Positions 1-5,310 of a DNA stretch of 5,310 nt are shown in pieces. The position numbers and the translations under genes were made by a program. The stretch's first letter is position 1. Every line of letters starts with the position of its first letter. The stretch comes from Gorillibacterium sp. (GTDB lineage: Bacteria > Bacillota > Bacilli > Paenibacillales > NBRC-103111), in contig JACMJI010000318.1 in NCBI GenBank assembly GCA_014380705.1, positions 1 to 5,310 of the forward strand, given 5' to 3'. Under the pieces are notes generated by a model, which was given only the letters and a program-made list of their open reading frames with translations, was not told the origin of the DNA and searched no databases.

Positions 1-1
1 G

Positions 2-1573
2 GTTCGACTTTATCGTGTACTGGAGCCCCAAGCTCTGTTCGTTCGCTCGCGGTTTGGAGCAGGAGATATTCTTGGTGTACTAGCCGATGATATCGAGCAG
101 CTGCAAAATGTGTACATCCGCACGATCTTCCCGAGTGCAGTAGCCGTTATTATGTATGCTTGTGTTATTGTAGCACTCGGGCTATTTGATCCAGCATTTG
201 CTCTCTTAATGGCGCTTTATCTACTGATTCTGGTGCTGGTGCTGCCACTCATTTCCCTGAAGTATACCAAAACCCAGCAGACACGAATCAAACGTGAACG
301 TGGCGGATTATATCGAAAGCTAACGGATGCTGTGCTTGGGATTGGTGATTGGATGATCAGCGGGCGTTCTGTTGATTTTCTAACCGCATATGAGGCTGAC
401 GAACAAAGGGTAACAGCGCTTGATCGCTCCCTGCGGAGTTTTGCTCATTGGAGGGGGTTAGCTGCTAATGTGGTTGTCGGACTCACATTGATATCTCTAC
501 TGTTCTGGTCTGCAAATCAATTTACTGCCGGAGCTATACCTGCTACGTGGATCGCGGCTTTTGTGCTGGTGGTTTTCCCCTTGATGGACGCGTTCCTGCC
601 GGTCTCAGAAGCGATTGAAAAAGTTCCCCAGTACCGCGAATCGGTTGCCAGATTGTATGAGATAGAGGATGCGGGCCAGAAGCTGAAGCAGCTTGGACAA
701 ACGCTAGTATCTGATGAAGAAGTTCAAGCAGCGCGCGTCAATGCACATATCCGTTTGGAAAATGTTTCGTACTCTTATGACGGAGACGAGGGTAAAATTG
801 CTGTGGATGGTGATCGTGCCACTGAGCGACATGCTGCTACTGAAGGATTTACTGTGCTTGAAGAATACACAACTCTTGCTGGGCTGTCCCTTGATATCCC
901 GCAAGGGAAACGGATCGCTGTCATTGGTCGAAGCGGTGCTGGCAAGTCAACCCTGCTCAAGCTGATCCAGGGGGCACTCGCTCCTGCTTGCGGCAAAGTA
1001 ACTCTAAATGGCATAGACGCGATTTCCTACGAGGAACATATTCCGAAGGTGATTGCGGTGCTGAATCAAAGTCCCCACTTGTTCGATACCTCTTTAGCCA
1101 ATAATATTCGGTTAGGTCGTGAAGAAGCGGAGGAACCAGAAATCAGAGAAGCGGCCAGGCTTGCCCATTTGGAGCCTTTGATTGAATCCCTTCCCGAGGG
1201 CTATGGCACACCGATGCGTGAAGCAGGGCAACGCTTCTCAGGCGGTGAACGACAACGGGTAGCACTTGCGCGGATATTGCTGCAGGATACACCTGTCGTT
1301 ATCCTCGATGAGCCAACCGTGGGTCTCGATCCGCGAACCGAGCGTGACTTGCTCGCCACTATATTTACCAGTCTTGAAGGAAAGTCACTTATATGGGTCA
1401 CTCACCATCTCGTGGGAGTGGAGGCAATGGATGAGGTAATTTTTATGGAGCATGGCCGTATTGTGATGAGAGGTACGCATGCTGAGCTTATGCAGCAGCA
1501 TGAACGCTACCGTAACTTATATCGTCTTGATCGACCTGTCGCTCCCCCTAAATTAGCTACCAAAGGCAATTAA
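2..1573 (+). CDS. cydC: Thiol reductant ABC exporter subunit CydC, 5'-truncated by window edge
   Basis: C-terminal 523 residues of CydC, half of the CydDC heterodimeric ABC transporter in the cytoplasmic membrane; the family is needed for cytochrome bd assembly and exports thiols such as cysteine/glutathione. The frame is open from position 2, and the GTG at 110 is an internal valine, so the true start and about the first two membrane helices lie upstream. Visible in order: a cytoplasmic loop (RLYRVLEPQA), four hydrophobic segments (about nt 120-270 holding two, 450-525, 534-600), then the ATPase domain: A-loop tyrosine (nt 776-778), Walker A GRSGAGKST (926-952), Q-loop Gln (1067-1069), signature SGGERQR (from 1238), Walker B VVILDE (1295-1312), H-loop His (1403-1405). 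All ATPase residues are intact. Odd: about 25 extra residues lie between the A-loop and the strand before Walker A. A cydD gene is expected just upstream. Another ABC exporter ATPase is possible, but the membrane-domain sequence favours CydC. Confidence 0.5.
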   Translation, partial: VRLYRVLEPQALFVRSRFGAGDILGVLADDIEQLQNVYIRTIFPSAVAVIMYACVIVALGLFDPAFALLMALYLLILVLVLPLISLKYTKTQQTRIKRERGGLYRKLTDAVLGIGDWMISGRSVDFLTAYEADEQRVTALDRSLRSFAHWRGLAANVVVGLTLISLLFWSANQFTAGAIPATWIAAFVLVVFPLMDAFLPVSEAIEKVPQYRESVARLYEIEDAGQKLKQLGQTLVSDEEVQAARVNAHIRLENVSYSYDGDEGKIAVDGDRATERHAATEGFTVLEEYTTLAGLSLDIPQGKRIAVIGRSGAGKSTLLKLIQGALAPACGKVTLNGIDAISYEEHIPKVIAVLNQSPHLFDTSLANNIRLGREEAEEPEIREAARLAHLEPLIESLPEGYGTPMREAGQRFSGGERQRVALARILLQDTPVVILDEPTVGLDPRTERDLLATIFTSLEGKSLIWVTHHLVGVEAMDEVIFMEHGRIVMRGTHAELMQQHERYRNLYRLDRPVAPPKLATKGN

Positions 1574-1620
1574 AAACAGACAATCCGACCCAAGGCATGG
1601 GTGTGGAATGTCTGTTTTTT
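1572..1620. terminator. Bidirectional intrinsic terminator between convergent genes
   Basis: An 11-bp perfect outer stem, AAAAACAGACA (1572-1582) with TGTCTGTTTTT (1609-1619), encloses TCC/GGA (1584-1586 with 1605-1607) after an A/A mismatch, and ACCCA/TGGGT (1588-1592 with 1598-1602) around a 5-base loop. The plus-strand RNA ends in six U (1615-1620) and the minus-strand RNA in five U. The stem overlaps the cydC stop codon (1571-1573). No other hairpin was seen between here and the end of the AraC gene at 1710, so this probably ends both transcripts. Confidence 0.5.
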
Positions 1621-1709
1621 CATTGGGATCTTAATTCGTTTAAGTGTCATCTCTCAAGCCTACTGTATCCACCACGCTCGGCCCCGATGCACTCCATCCG
1701 AGCTGGAAC

Positions 1710-2573
1710 CTACATCCCGCTAAACGGATCCTTCCACTCGGATTGCTTTTTGCGGAAGGTGTCCGGCGCGGAGCCTGTATAGGCCTTAAATAGGCGGCTA
1801 AAATGAGAGGGGTATTTGAAGCCGACCTCATAGGCGATTTCAGTTATCGATTTATTCGGGGTGAGCGTAAGCATGACCTTGGCTTGATTGATCCGACGTT
1901 GGTAGAGAAAAGCGAAGATGGTGATTCCGGTGATTTCCTTAAATATTTTGACAAGATGATACTTGTTGAGGTGCATGTAGTGACTTATTTCCTCGAGATC
2001 AATGTCCTCCGTATAGTGCTGCTCAAGATAAGAGATCAGGCGTTGTACATTTTGTTCCTTAATACCAGGAGAAATCGTCTTGTTGACTAAAGGTCGGGTG
2101 CTAATCTCATAGAGTTCCGTTAGCAACGCCAAGAACTGGACAAGAAAACGATCATGGGACAAGGGATCACTTTGCTGAAACAATTGGCACATACGAGTGA
2201 GTATAGGCTCAATTCGACTCTGTTCCTCTGGCCCTAGCGAGATACATACATTATGAAGCTCCTCAAAGGGGCGAAGTAAATGGAGGTTAAAGGGAGGACG
2301 AAGCAGCCCCTGAACGAACTGCGGGTCAAAATGGACAACCGTTCGCCGATATTCGCTATTGGGATCTGCAATGGGGCAATGGAGCGTCATTCCATTCATG
2401 AGGATCAAGTCGCCGGGGCGGAGATAATGGATTTTGTCACCGATTATATAATGGCATTTTCCGGTGTGGAAATAATAAATTTCATACTCGAGATGCGAGT
2501 GGAACCCAATGTTGATTGGTGTGTTGCTGCATCCAGCTGTCATGGGCAGATGGAAATGCTCAAACAAACTCAT
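1710..2573 (-). CDS. AraC-family transcriptional regulator with N-terminal cupin sensor domain
   Basis: 287-residue cytoplasmic DNA-binding regulator, normal length for the family. Residues about 20-70 form the cupin-type AraC_binding half: His25-x-His27, Glu31, Gly38, the turn RPGD (52-55) and His65 are the usual conserved positions. Residues about 178-280 are the two-helix-turn-helix AraC domain: the first HTH is around 193-216 (LEEISHYMHLNKYHLVKIF), the second around 243-275 (ITEIAYEVGFKYPSHFSRLF, ending in TFRK). The start at 2573 is chosen because TGGAGG (2582-2587 on the complement) lies 8 nt upstream; the ATG at 2642 in the same frame would add 23 residues, has no ribosome binding site and would sit upstream of the likely promoter. 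It is transcribed divergently from the oxidoreductase operon, so it probably controls that operon in response to a sugar-like ligand. The ligand is unknown. Family assignment is secure; the target is inferred from position. Confidence 0.5.
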   Translation of the reverse strand: MSLFEHFHLPMTAGCSNTPINIGFHSHLEYEIYYFHTGKCHYIIGDKIHYLRPGDLILMNGMTLHCPIADPNSEYRRTVVHFDPQFVQGLLRPPFNLHLLRPFEELHNVCISLGPEEQSRIEPILTRMCQLFQQSDPLSHDRFLVQFLALLTELYEISTRPLVNKTISPGIKEQNVQRLISYLEQHYTEDIDLEEISHYMHLNKYHLVKIFKEITGITIFAFLYQRRINQAKVMLTLTPNKSITEIAYEVGFKYPSHFSRLFKAYTGSAPDTFRKKQSEWKDPFSGM

Positions 2574-2579
2574 CGTTTT

Positions 2580-2587
2580 TTCCTCCA
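2580..2587 (-). promoter_or_regulatory. Ribosome binding site that fixes the AraC gene start
   Basis: The complement reads TGGAGGAA, close to the full anti-16S sequence, with its TGGAGG core ending 8 nt before the ATG at 2573. This supports the shorter 287-residue protein over the 310-residue form. Confidence 0.5.
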
Positions 2588-2604
2588 GAAATGTTGTTGA
2601 CAAG

Positions 2605-2613
2605 ATTGTACCA
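2605..2613 (-). promoter_or_regulatory. Probable extended -10 promoter of the AraC gene
   Basis: On the complement the sequence is TGGTACAAT: a TACAAT hexamer (five of six matches to TATAAT) preceded by the TGn extension. No good -35 hexamer is seen 16-18 bp upstream, which is usual for extended -10 promoters. Transcription would begin near 2598, leaving a leader of about 25 nt that just holds the ribosome binding site. Confidence 0.5.
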
Positions 2614-2672
2614 TGAACCTTTATTAAAAACACCAACCACATATAAGTAGTAATTCAGAGCAACCTAACCGG

Positions 2673-2687
2673 ATGCAATCGAATATA
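2673..2687. promoter_or_regulatory. Possible catabolite-response element (cre)-like site
   Basis: ATGCAATCGAATATA fits the published Bacillus CcpA-site consensus WTGNAANCGNWNNCW at all specified positions except one (T instead of C at 2686). It lies in the divergent region, just upstream of the candidate plus-strand promoter element, a position where CcpA would repress. The right half is poorly symmetric, and a match this loose can occur by chance, so this is tentative. Confidence 0.5.
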
Positions 2688-2696
2688 GCTTGACTA

Positions 2697-2705
2697 TGGT
2701 ACCAT
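2697..2705 (+). promoter_or_regulatory. Possible extended -10 element of the oxidoreductase operon
   Basis: TGGTACCAT has the TGn extension followed by TACCAT (four of six matches to TATAAT), and would start RNA near 2712, about 27 nt before the first gene. It mirrors the geometry of the AraC-gene promoter. It is also part of a perfect 10-bp palindrome, ATGGTACCAT (2696-2705), so it may instead be an operator half. A TTGACT hexamer at 2690-2695 has no -10 partner at normal spacing. A weak core promoter is typical where an AraC activator is needed. Confidence 0.5.
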
Positions 2706-2726
2706 TAGGCAGAAAGCAATAAAGAT

Positions 2727-2732
2727 GGAGGG
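2727..2732 (+). promoter_or_regulatory. Ribosome binding site of the first oxidoreductase gene
   Basis: GGAGGG lies 6 nt before the ATG at 2739. Its strength and spacing support that start. Confidence 0.5.
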
Positions 2733-2738
2733 ATCCTC

Positions 2739-3911
2739 ATGCAGAGTATAGCAACCCCTGTTCGTTTCGGAATTATTGGAATCGGCAATATGGGCTCAAG
2801 TCATGCGAATTATCTGGATCAAAAAGAAATCAAGAACGCCGTCCTTACCGCAGTCTGTGATATAAAGCCGGAGCGGCTGGAATGGGCACAAAAACACCTC
2901 AGTGCTGATGTTGCACATTTTGATACAGCCGCGGAGCTATTTGCATCGGGCACAGTGGATGCCGTGTTGATCGCGACACCTCATTATTCGCATCCGGAAT
3001 TGGCCATTCAGGCATTTGCGGCTGATCTGCATGTATTGGTTGAAAAACCAGCAGGCGTATACACGAAGCAAGTCCGATTGATGAATGAAGCGGCCGCCAA
3101 GTCTGACCGAAAATTCGGGATGATGTACAACCAGCGGACCAATCCACTGTATAGCAAGCTTAAGGATATGATTGAAACCGGAGAGCTGGGCAAAATCCGC
3201 AGACTCAACTGGATTATTACGAACTGGTATCGCTCCCAAAGCTACTATGATTCAGGAGGATGGCGGGCAACCTGGGCTGGTGAGGGCGGCGGCGTACTGA
3301 TTAATCAAGACCCGCACCAGTTGGATCTTTTTCAATGGACGACGGGTTTAATGCCTAAGCGGGTTAGAGCCTTCTGTGGCTTTGGTAAATACCGCAATAT
3401 TGAGGTTGAGGACGATGTTACTGCGTACATGGAATATGAGAATGGGGCAACAGGTCTATTTGTGACGACGACAGGAGAGGCTCCGGGAACTAACCGTTTT
3501 GAAATTGCAGGTGATCGCGGCAAGGTTGTTATCGAGGATGACAAGCTTACCTTCTGGAGATTGCGTGTTCTCGAATCTGAGTTTAATCATACCTACAAAG
3601 GTGGCTTCGGTGAACCGGAATGTTGGAAGTGTGAAGTTCCCGTTAATGGAACAGGTGCGCAGCATAAAGGAATCACTCAGAACTATGTTGATGCGATCAC
3701 GGACGGAACGGCTCTGCTTGCTTCAGGCGAAGAAGGCATTCGCGGGTTGACGATTTCCAATGCCATCCATCTCTCGGCTTGGACAGACGCTTGGGTTGAT
3801 CTCCCTTTAGATGAGGATCGCTATTATGAGATGCTCCAAGAAAAGATTCGTGATTCCAAGGTACAGAAAACGGATCATAGTCAAACATTAAATACAGCTG
3901 GCACACACTAA
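2739..3911 (+). CDS. Gfo/Idh/MocA-family NAD(P)-dependent oxidoreductase
   Basis: 390-residue cytoplasmic dehydrogenase or reductase of the family that includes inositol 2-dehydrogenase and glucose-fructose oxidoreductase. The N-terminal Rossmann fold has GIGNMG (14-19) for the dinucleotide, and Asp41 at the end of the second strand suggests NAD preference. The family EKP motif is VEKPAG (101-106), with Lys103 the presumed catalytic lysine. The C-terminal domain has GGGVLINQDPHQLDLFQW (183-200), with His193 as presumed catalytic acid/base. Odd: the aspartate normally four residues before that histidine is Asn189, giving an NQxPHQLDL form that I believe recurs in a subgroup of this family. The last roughly 20 residues are a polar tail. 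It is the first gene of an operon divergent from the AraC regulator; the next gene begins 21 nt downstream. Family is certain; substrate (a sugar, cyclitol or derivative) is unknown. Confidence 0.5.
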   Translation: MQSIATPVRFGIIGIGNMGSSHANYLDQKEIKNAVLTAVCDIKPERLEWAQKHLSADVAHFDTAAELFASGTVDAVLIATPHYSHPELAIQAFAADLHVLVEKPAGVYTKQVRLMNEAAAKSDRKFGMMYNQRTNPLYSKLKDMIETGELGKIRRLNWIITNWYRSQSYYDSGGWRATWAGEGGGVLINQDPHQLDLFQWTTGLMPKRVRAFCGFGKYRNIEVEDDVTAYMEYENGATGLFVTTTGEAPGTNRFEIAGDRGKVVIEDDKLTFWRLRVLESEFNHTYKGGFGEPECWKCEVPVNGTGAQHKGITQNYVDAITDGTALLASGEEGIRGLTISNAIHLSAWTDAWVDLPLDEDRYYEMLQEKIRDSKVQKTDHSQTLNTAGTH

Positions 3912-3914
3912 ATA

Positions 3915-3920
3915 GGGAGG
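3915..3920 (+). promoter_or_regulatory. Ribosome binding site of the second oxidoreductase gene, long spacing
   Basis: GGGAGG lies 12 nt before the ATG at 3933, longer than the usual 5-9 nt. The next in-frame ATG (3951) is 30 nt away, so 3933 remains the best start, although initiation may be weaker than for its neighbours. Confidence 0.5.
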
Positions 3921-3932
3921 CTTTACAAACGA

Positions 3933-5006
3933 ATGCAAAAAACCGATGGTATGAATTACGCTCCAAAGGGTAAACCACAGCCTGTGTGTAACCCAGGCGA
4001 ATTTGTTTTTGCTGCTATGGCTCTCGATCATGGGCATATCTACGGCATGTGCAATGGATTGATTGAAGCGGGTGCTACGCTAAAATGGGTCTATGATCCA
4101 GATCCGGAGAAGGTTGCAGCCTTTGTGAGAGCTTACCCGGAAGTACGGGTTGCCAATAGCCAAGAAGAGGTTTTTCAGGACAGCGAGGTACGTTTGGTTG
4201 CCGGTGCTGCAGTTCCATCTGAGAGGTGTGCACTAGGGCTTGCTGTAATGGATAGCGGCAAGGATTATTTTACAGATAAGACACCATTTACAACCCTTGC
4301 CCAACTGGAGCTCGCACGAGCAAAGGTTGTAGAGACGGGGCGCAAATACGCGGTTTATTTCAGTGAACGGCTGCATGTGGAAAGTGCTGTATTCGCAGGT
4401 CAATTGGTGAAGCAAGGGGCGATCGGTCGCGTTGTTCAGGTCATCGGCTTTGGACCTCATCGACTAAATGCACCTTCAAGACCAGACTGGTTTTTCGAGC
4501 ATGACAAATACGGCGGCATCCTCTGTGACATTGGCAGCCATCAGATTGAACAGTTTCTCTATTATGCGGATTGCAAGGATGCGCGTGTTGTCCATAGCAA
4601 AATCGCCAATTATAACAACAAAACGTATCCAGAGCTTGAGGACTTCGGAGATGCTACGCTCGTGGGTGACAATGGCGCAACCCAGTATTTCCGTGTCGAT
4701 TGGTTGACACCTGATGGACTCAGTACTTGGGGCGATGGACGGACGGTTATTCTTGGGACGGAAGGCTATATCGAGCTGCGCAAGTATGTTGATATTGCCC
4801 GGAGTGCAACATCTGACCACCTTTACCTTGTAAATGCGGAAGGTGAACAGCATATGGAGCTTAGTGGTAAAGTTGGTTTTCCCTTTTTCGGCGAGTTTGT
4901 GCTGGATTGCTTGAACAGAACGGAAATAGCGATGACCCAAGAGCATGCATTTAAAGCAGCAGAGCTATGTATGATTGCTCAGCGTGATTCGATCAAAGTC
5001 GAGTAG
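3933..5006 (+). CDS. Divergent Gfo/Idh/MocA-family oxidoreductase
   Basis: 357-residue putative cytoplasmic oxidoreductase. About 22 polar residues precede the first strand (FVFAAM, 24-29). The usual glycine-rich loop is replaced by ALDHGHIYGM (30-39), while Asp55 ends the second strand as in NAD-binding folds. The EKP motif is changed to DKTP (115-118), keeping Lys116. The C-terminal domain keeps the classical acid/histidine pair in GGILCDIGSHQIEQF (194-208): Asp199 and His203, four residues apart. So the lysine/aspartate/histidine set is present while the cofactor loop is unlike the family norm. It is not a recent duplicate of the gene before it: the two differ in all the main motifs. It lies 21 nt downstream of that gene and is presumably co-transcribed. 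It may oxidise or reduce a related sugar intermediate, or bind cofactor differently. Family confident; activity unknown. Confidence 0.5.
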   Translation: MQKTDGMNYAPKGKPQPVCNPGEFVFAAMALDHGHIYGMCNGLIEAGATLKWVYDPDPEKVAAFVRAYPEVRVANSQEEVFQDSEVRLVAGAAVPSERCALGLAVMDSGKDYFTDKTPFTTLAQLELARAKVVETGRKYAVYFSERLHVESAVFAGQLVKQGAIGRVVQVIGFGPHRLNAPSRPDWFFEHDKYGGILCDIGSHQIEQFLYYADCKDARVVHSKIANYNNKTYPELEDFGDATLVGDNGATQYFRVDWLTPDGLSTWGDGRTVILGTEGYIELRKYVDIARSATSDHLYLVNAEGEQHMELSGKVGFPFFGEFVLDCLNRTEIAMTQEHAFKAAELCMIAQRDSIKVE

Positions 5007-5040
5007 CTTCAAGCGGTTTATGGGATTGTTCGATGTTTAA

Positions 5041-5142
5041 AGGCGCTTTTTCCTATAAAAAGTTAAAAGCGCTTATTCCTATGAAGTTATGAGCGCTTAT
5101 TCTTTCAATAGTTAAAAGGGTGCTTATTCCTACAAAACAAAA
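5041..5142. repeat. Four degenerate tandem repeats of 24-27 bp inside the operon
   Basis: The 149-bp gap between the second oxidoreductase and the isomerase gene holds four copies of a core close to GCGCTTATTCCT, starting at 5043, 5069, 5093 and 5120 (periods 26, 24 and 27). Copies differ at one position each or not at all (GCGCTTTTTCCT, GCGCTTATTCCT, GCGCTTATTCTT, GTGCTTATTCCT). In the first three copies AGTTA follows 4-6 bases later. The AGCGCT part is self-complementary, so adjacent copies can pair; the best hairpin is AGGCGCTTTT (5041-5050) with AAAAGCGCTT (5065-5074), which includes one G-T pair and has a 14-nt loop. No T tract follows, so it is not a classical terminator. A more decayed copy may begin near 5013 (GCGGTTTATGGG). 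Function unknown. Confidence 0.5.
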
Positions 5143-5146
5143 GGGG
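5141..5146 (+). promoter_or_regulatory. Ribosome binding site of the isomerase-like gene
   Basis: AAGGGG lies 9 nt before the GTG at 5156 and abuts the end of the tandem repeat. It supports GTG as the start codon. Confidence 0.5.
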
Positions 5147-5155
5147 CGAATCCTT

Positions 5156-5310
5156 GTGAAATTGTCCATATTTACGGTCATGCTTCCTGATTTTGGGCTG
5201 CTTGATACGATTAATGTTCTGAAGAAAACAGGCTATGACGGAGTGGAGTGGCGTGTGACCCAAACCAATCCGGCTAATGCGAGTCAAGAGCCATCGTTCT
5301 GGGGCAATAA
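5156..5310 (+). CDS. Sugar phosphate isomerase/epimerase-like protein, 3'-truncated by window edge
   Basis: First 51 codons of a gene that runs out of the window. The start is GTG, supported by AAGGGG 9 nt upstream; the next in-frame ATG (5180) falls inside the first predicted strand. The N-terminus MKLSIFTVMLPDFG, followed by an amphipathic helix and GYDGVEWRV (residues 27-35), is the typical first strand, helix and second strand of the xylose-isomerase-like TIM-barrel (AP endonuclease 2) superfamily, which includes IolE, IolI and many sugar epimerases. The later metal-binding residues are out of view. It follows two Gfo/Idh/MocA oxidoreductases on the same strand, a common partnership in sugar and inositol catabolic operons, and is probably part of the same operon despite the repeat-filled 149-bp gap. 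Specific reaction unknown. Confidence 0.5.
   Translation, partial: MKLSIFTVMLPDFGLLDTINVLKKTGYDGVEWRVTQTNPANASQEPSFWGN

Noticed and set aside
110..112. GTG at 110 as the start of cydC
   Set aside because: The frame is open back to position 2 and the upstream residues (RLYRVLEPQA, then GDILGVLADDIEQLQNVYIR) match the CydC membrane domain, so this is an internal valine.
2280..2600. A 106-codon plus-strand open frame across the AraC cupin region
   Set aside because: It is antisense to conserved AraC residues and its product resembles no family.
2574..2642. Longer AraC protein starting at 2642
   Set aside because: No ribosome binding site precedes that ATG, the extra 23 residues do not look like the family N-terminus, and the segment contains the probable promoter and the real ribosome binding site.
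2690..2720. Classical sigma-A promoter using TTGACT at 2690-2695
   Set aside because: No acceptable -10 hexamer occurs 16-18 bp downstream; the best A/T-rich hexamers (AGCAAT, CAATAA) are poor matches at 19-21 bp.
4476..4946. A 156-codon open frame on the minus strand inside the second oxidoreductase gene
   Set aside because: It lies wholly within a well-supported coding region on the other strand, has no ribosome binding site that I could see, and its translation shows no recognisable domain.
5041..5074. Intrinsic terminator after the second oxidoreductase
   Set aside because: The 10-bp hairpin has a 14-nt loop and is followed by ATTCCT rather than a run of T.
5041..5142. CRISPR array
   Set aside because: The repeat period is only 24-27 bp, the linkers are similar to each other rather than unique spacers, and the copies are degenerate.

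Overview
The window looks like a piece of a Bacillota chromosome, most likely Paenibacillus or a close relative. This is inferred from the strong AGGAGG-type ribosome binding sites, moderate GC content, a long stem terminator with a T tract, and protein sequences that resemble Paenibacillus-type sugar-catabolic oxidoreductases and AraC regulators. No database search was possible, so the genus is an inference.

Layout. (1) Positions 2-1573, plus strand: the C-terminal part of CydC, the ABC transporter subunit needed for cytochrome bd assembly; its 5' end lies outside the window. (2) Positions 1572-1620: a strong stem-loop with T tracts on both sides, between two convergent genes, probably terminating both. 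(3) Positions 1710-2573, minus strand: an AraC-family regulator with an N-terminal cupin domain. (4) Positions 2574-2738: a divergent control region with an extended -10 promoter for the regulator, a similar but weaker element facing the other way, and a cre-like site. (5) Positions 2739-3911 and 3933-5006, plus strand: two different Gfo/Idh/MocA-family oxidoreductases 21 nt apart. (6) Positions 5007-5155: a gap holding four degenerate copies of a 24-27 bp tandem repeat. (7) Positions 5156-5310: the first 51 codons of a sugar phosphate isomerase/epimerase-like (xylose-isomerase-type TIM barrel) gene, cut by the window end.

The regulator, two oxidoreductases and isomerase form a plausible carbohydrate or cyclitol catabolic locus: the cupin domain would sense a small molecule and control the divergent operon, whose enzymes would oxidise/reduce and isomerise a sugar or inositol-like compound. 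The substrate cannot be read from the sequence. The CydC gene belongs to a separate, respiratory unit. The points most worth a second look are the pairing of a classical with a motif-divergent Gfo/Idh enzyme beside an isomerase, the tandem repeat inside the operon, and an extra segment of about 25 residues in the CydC nucleotide-binding domain.
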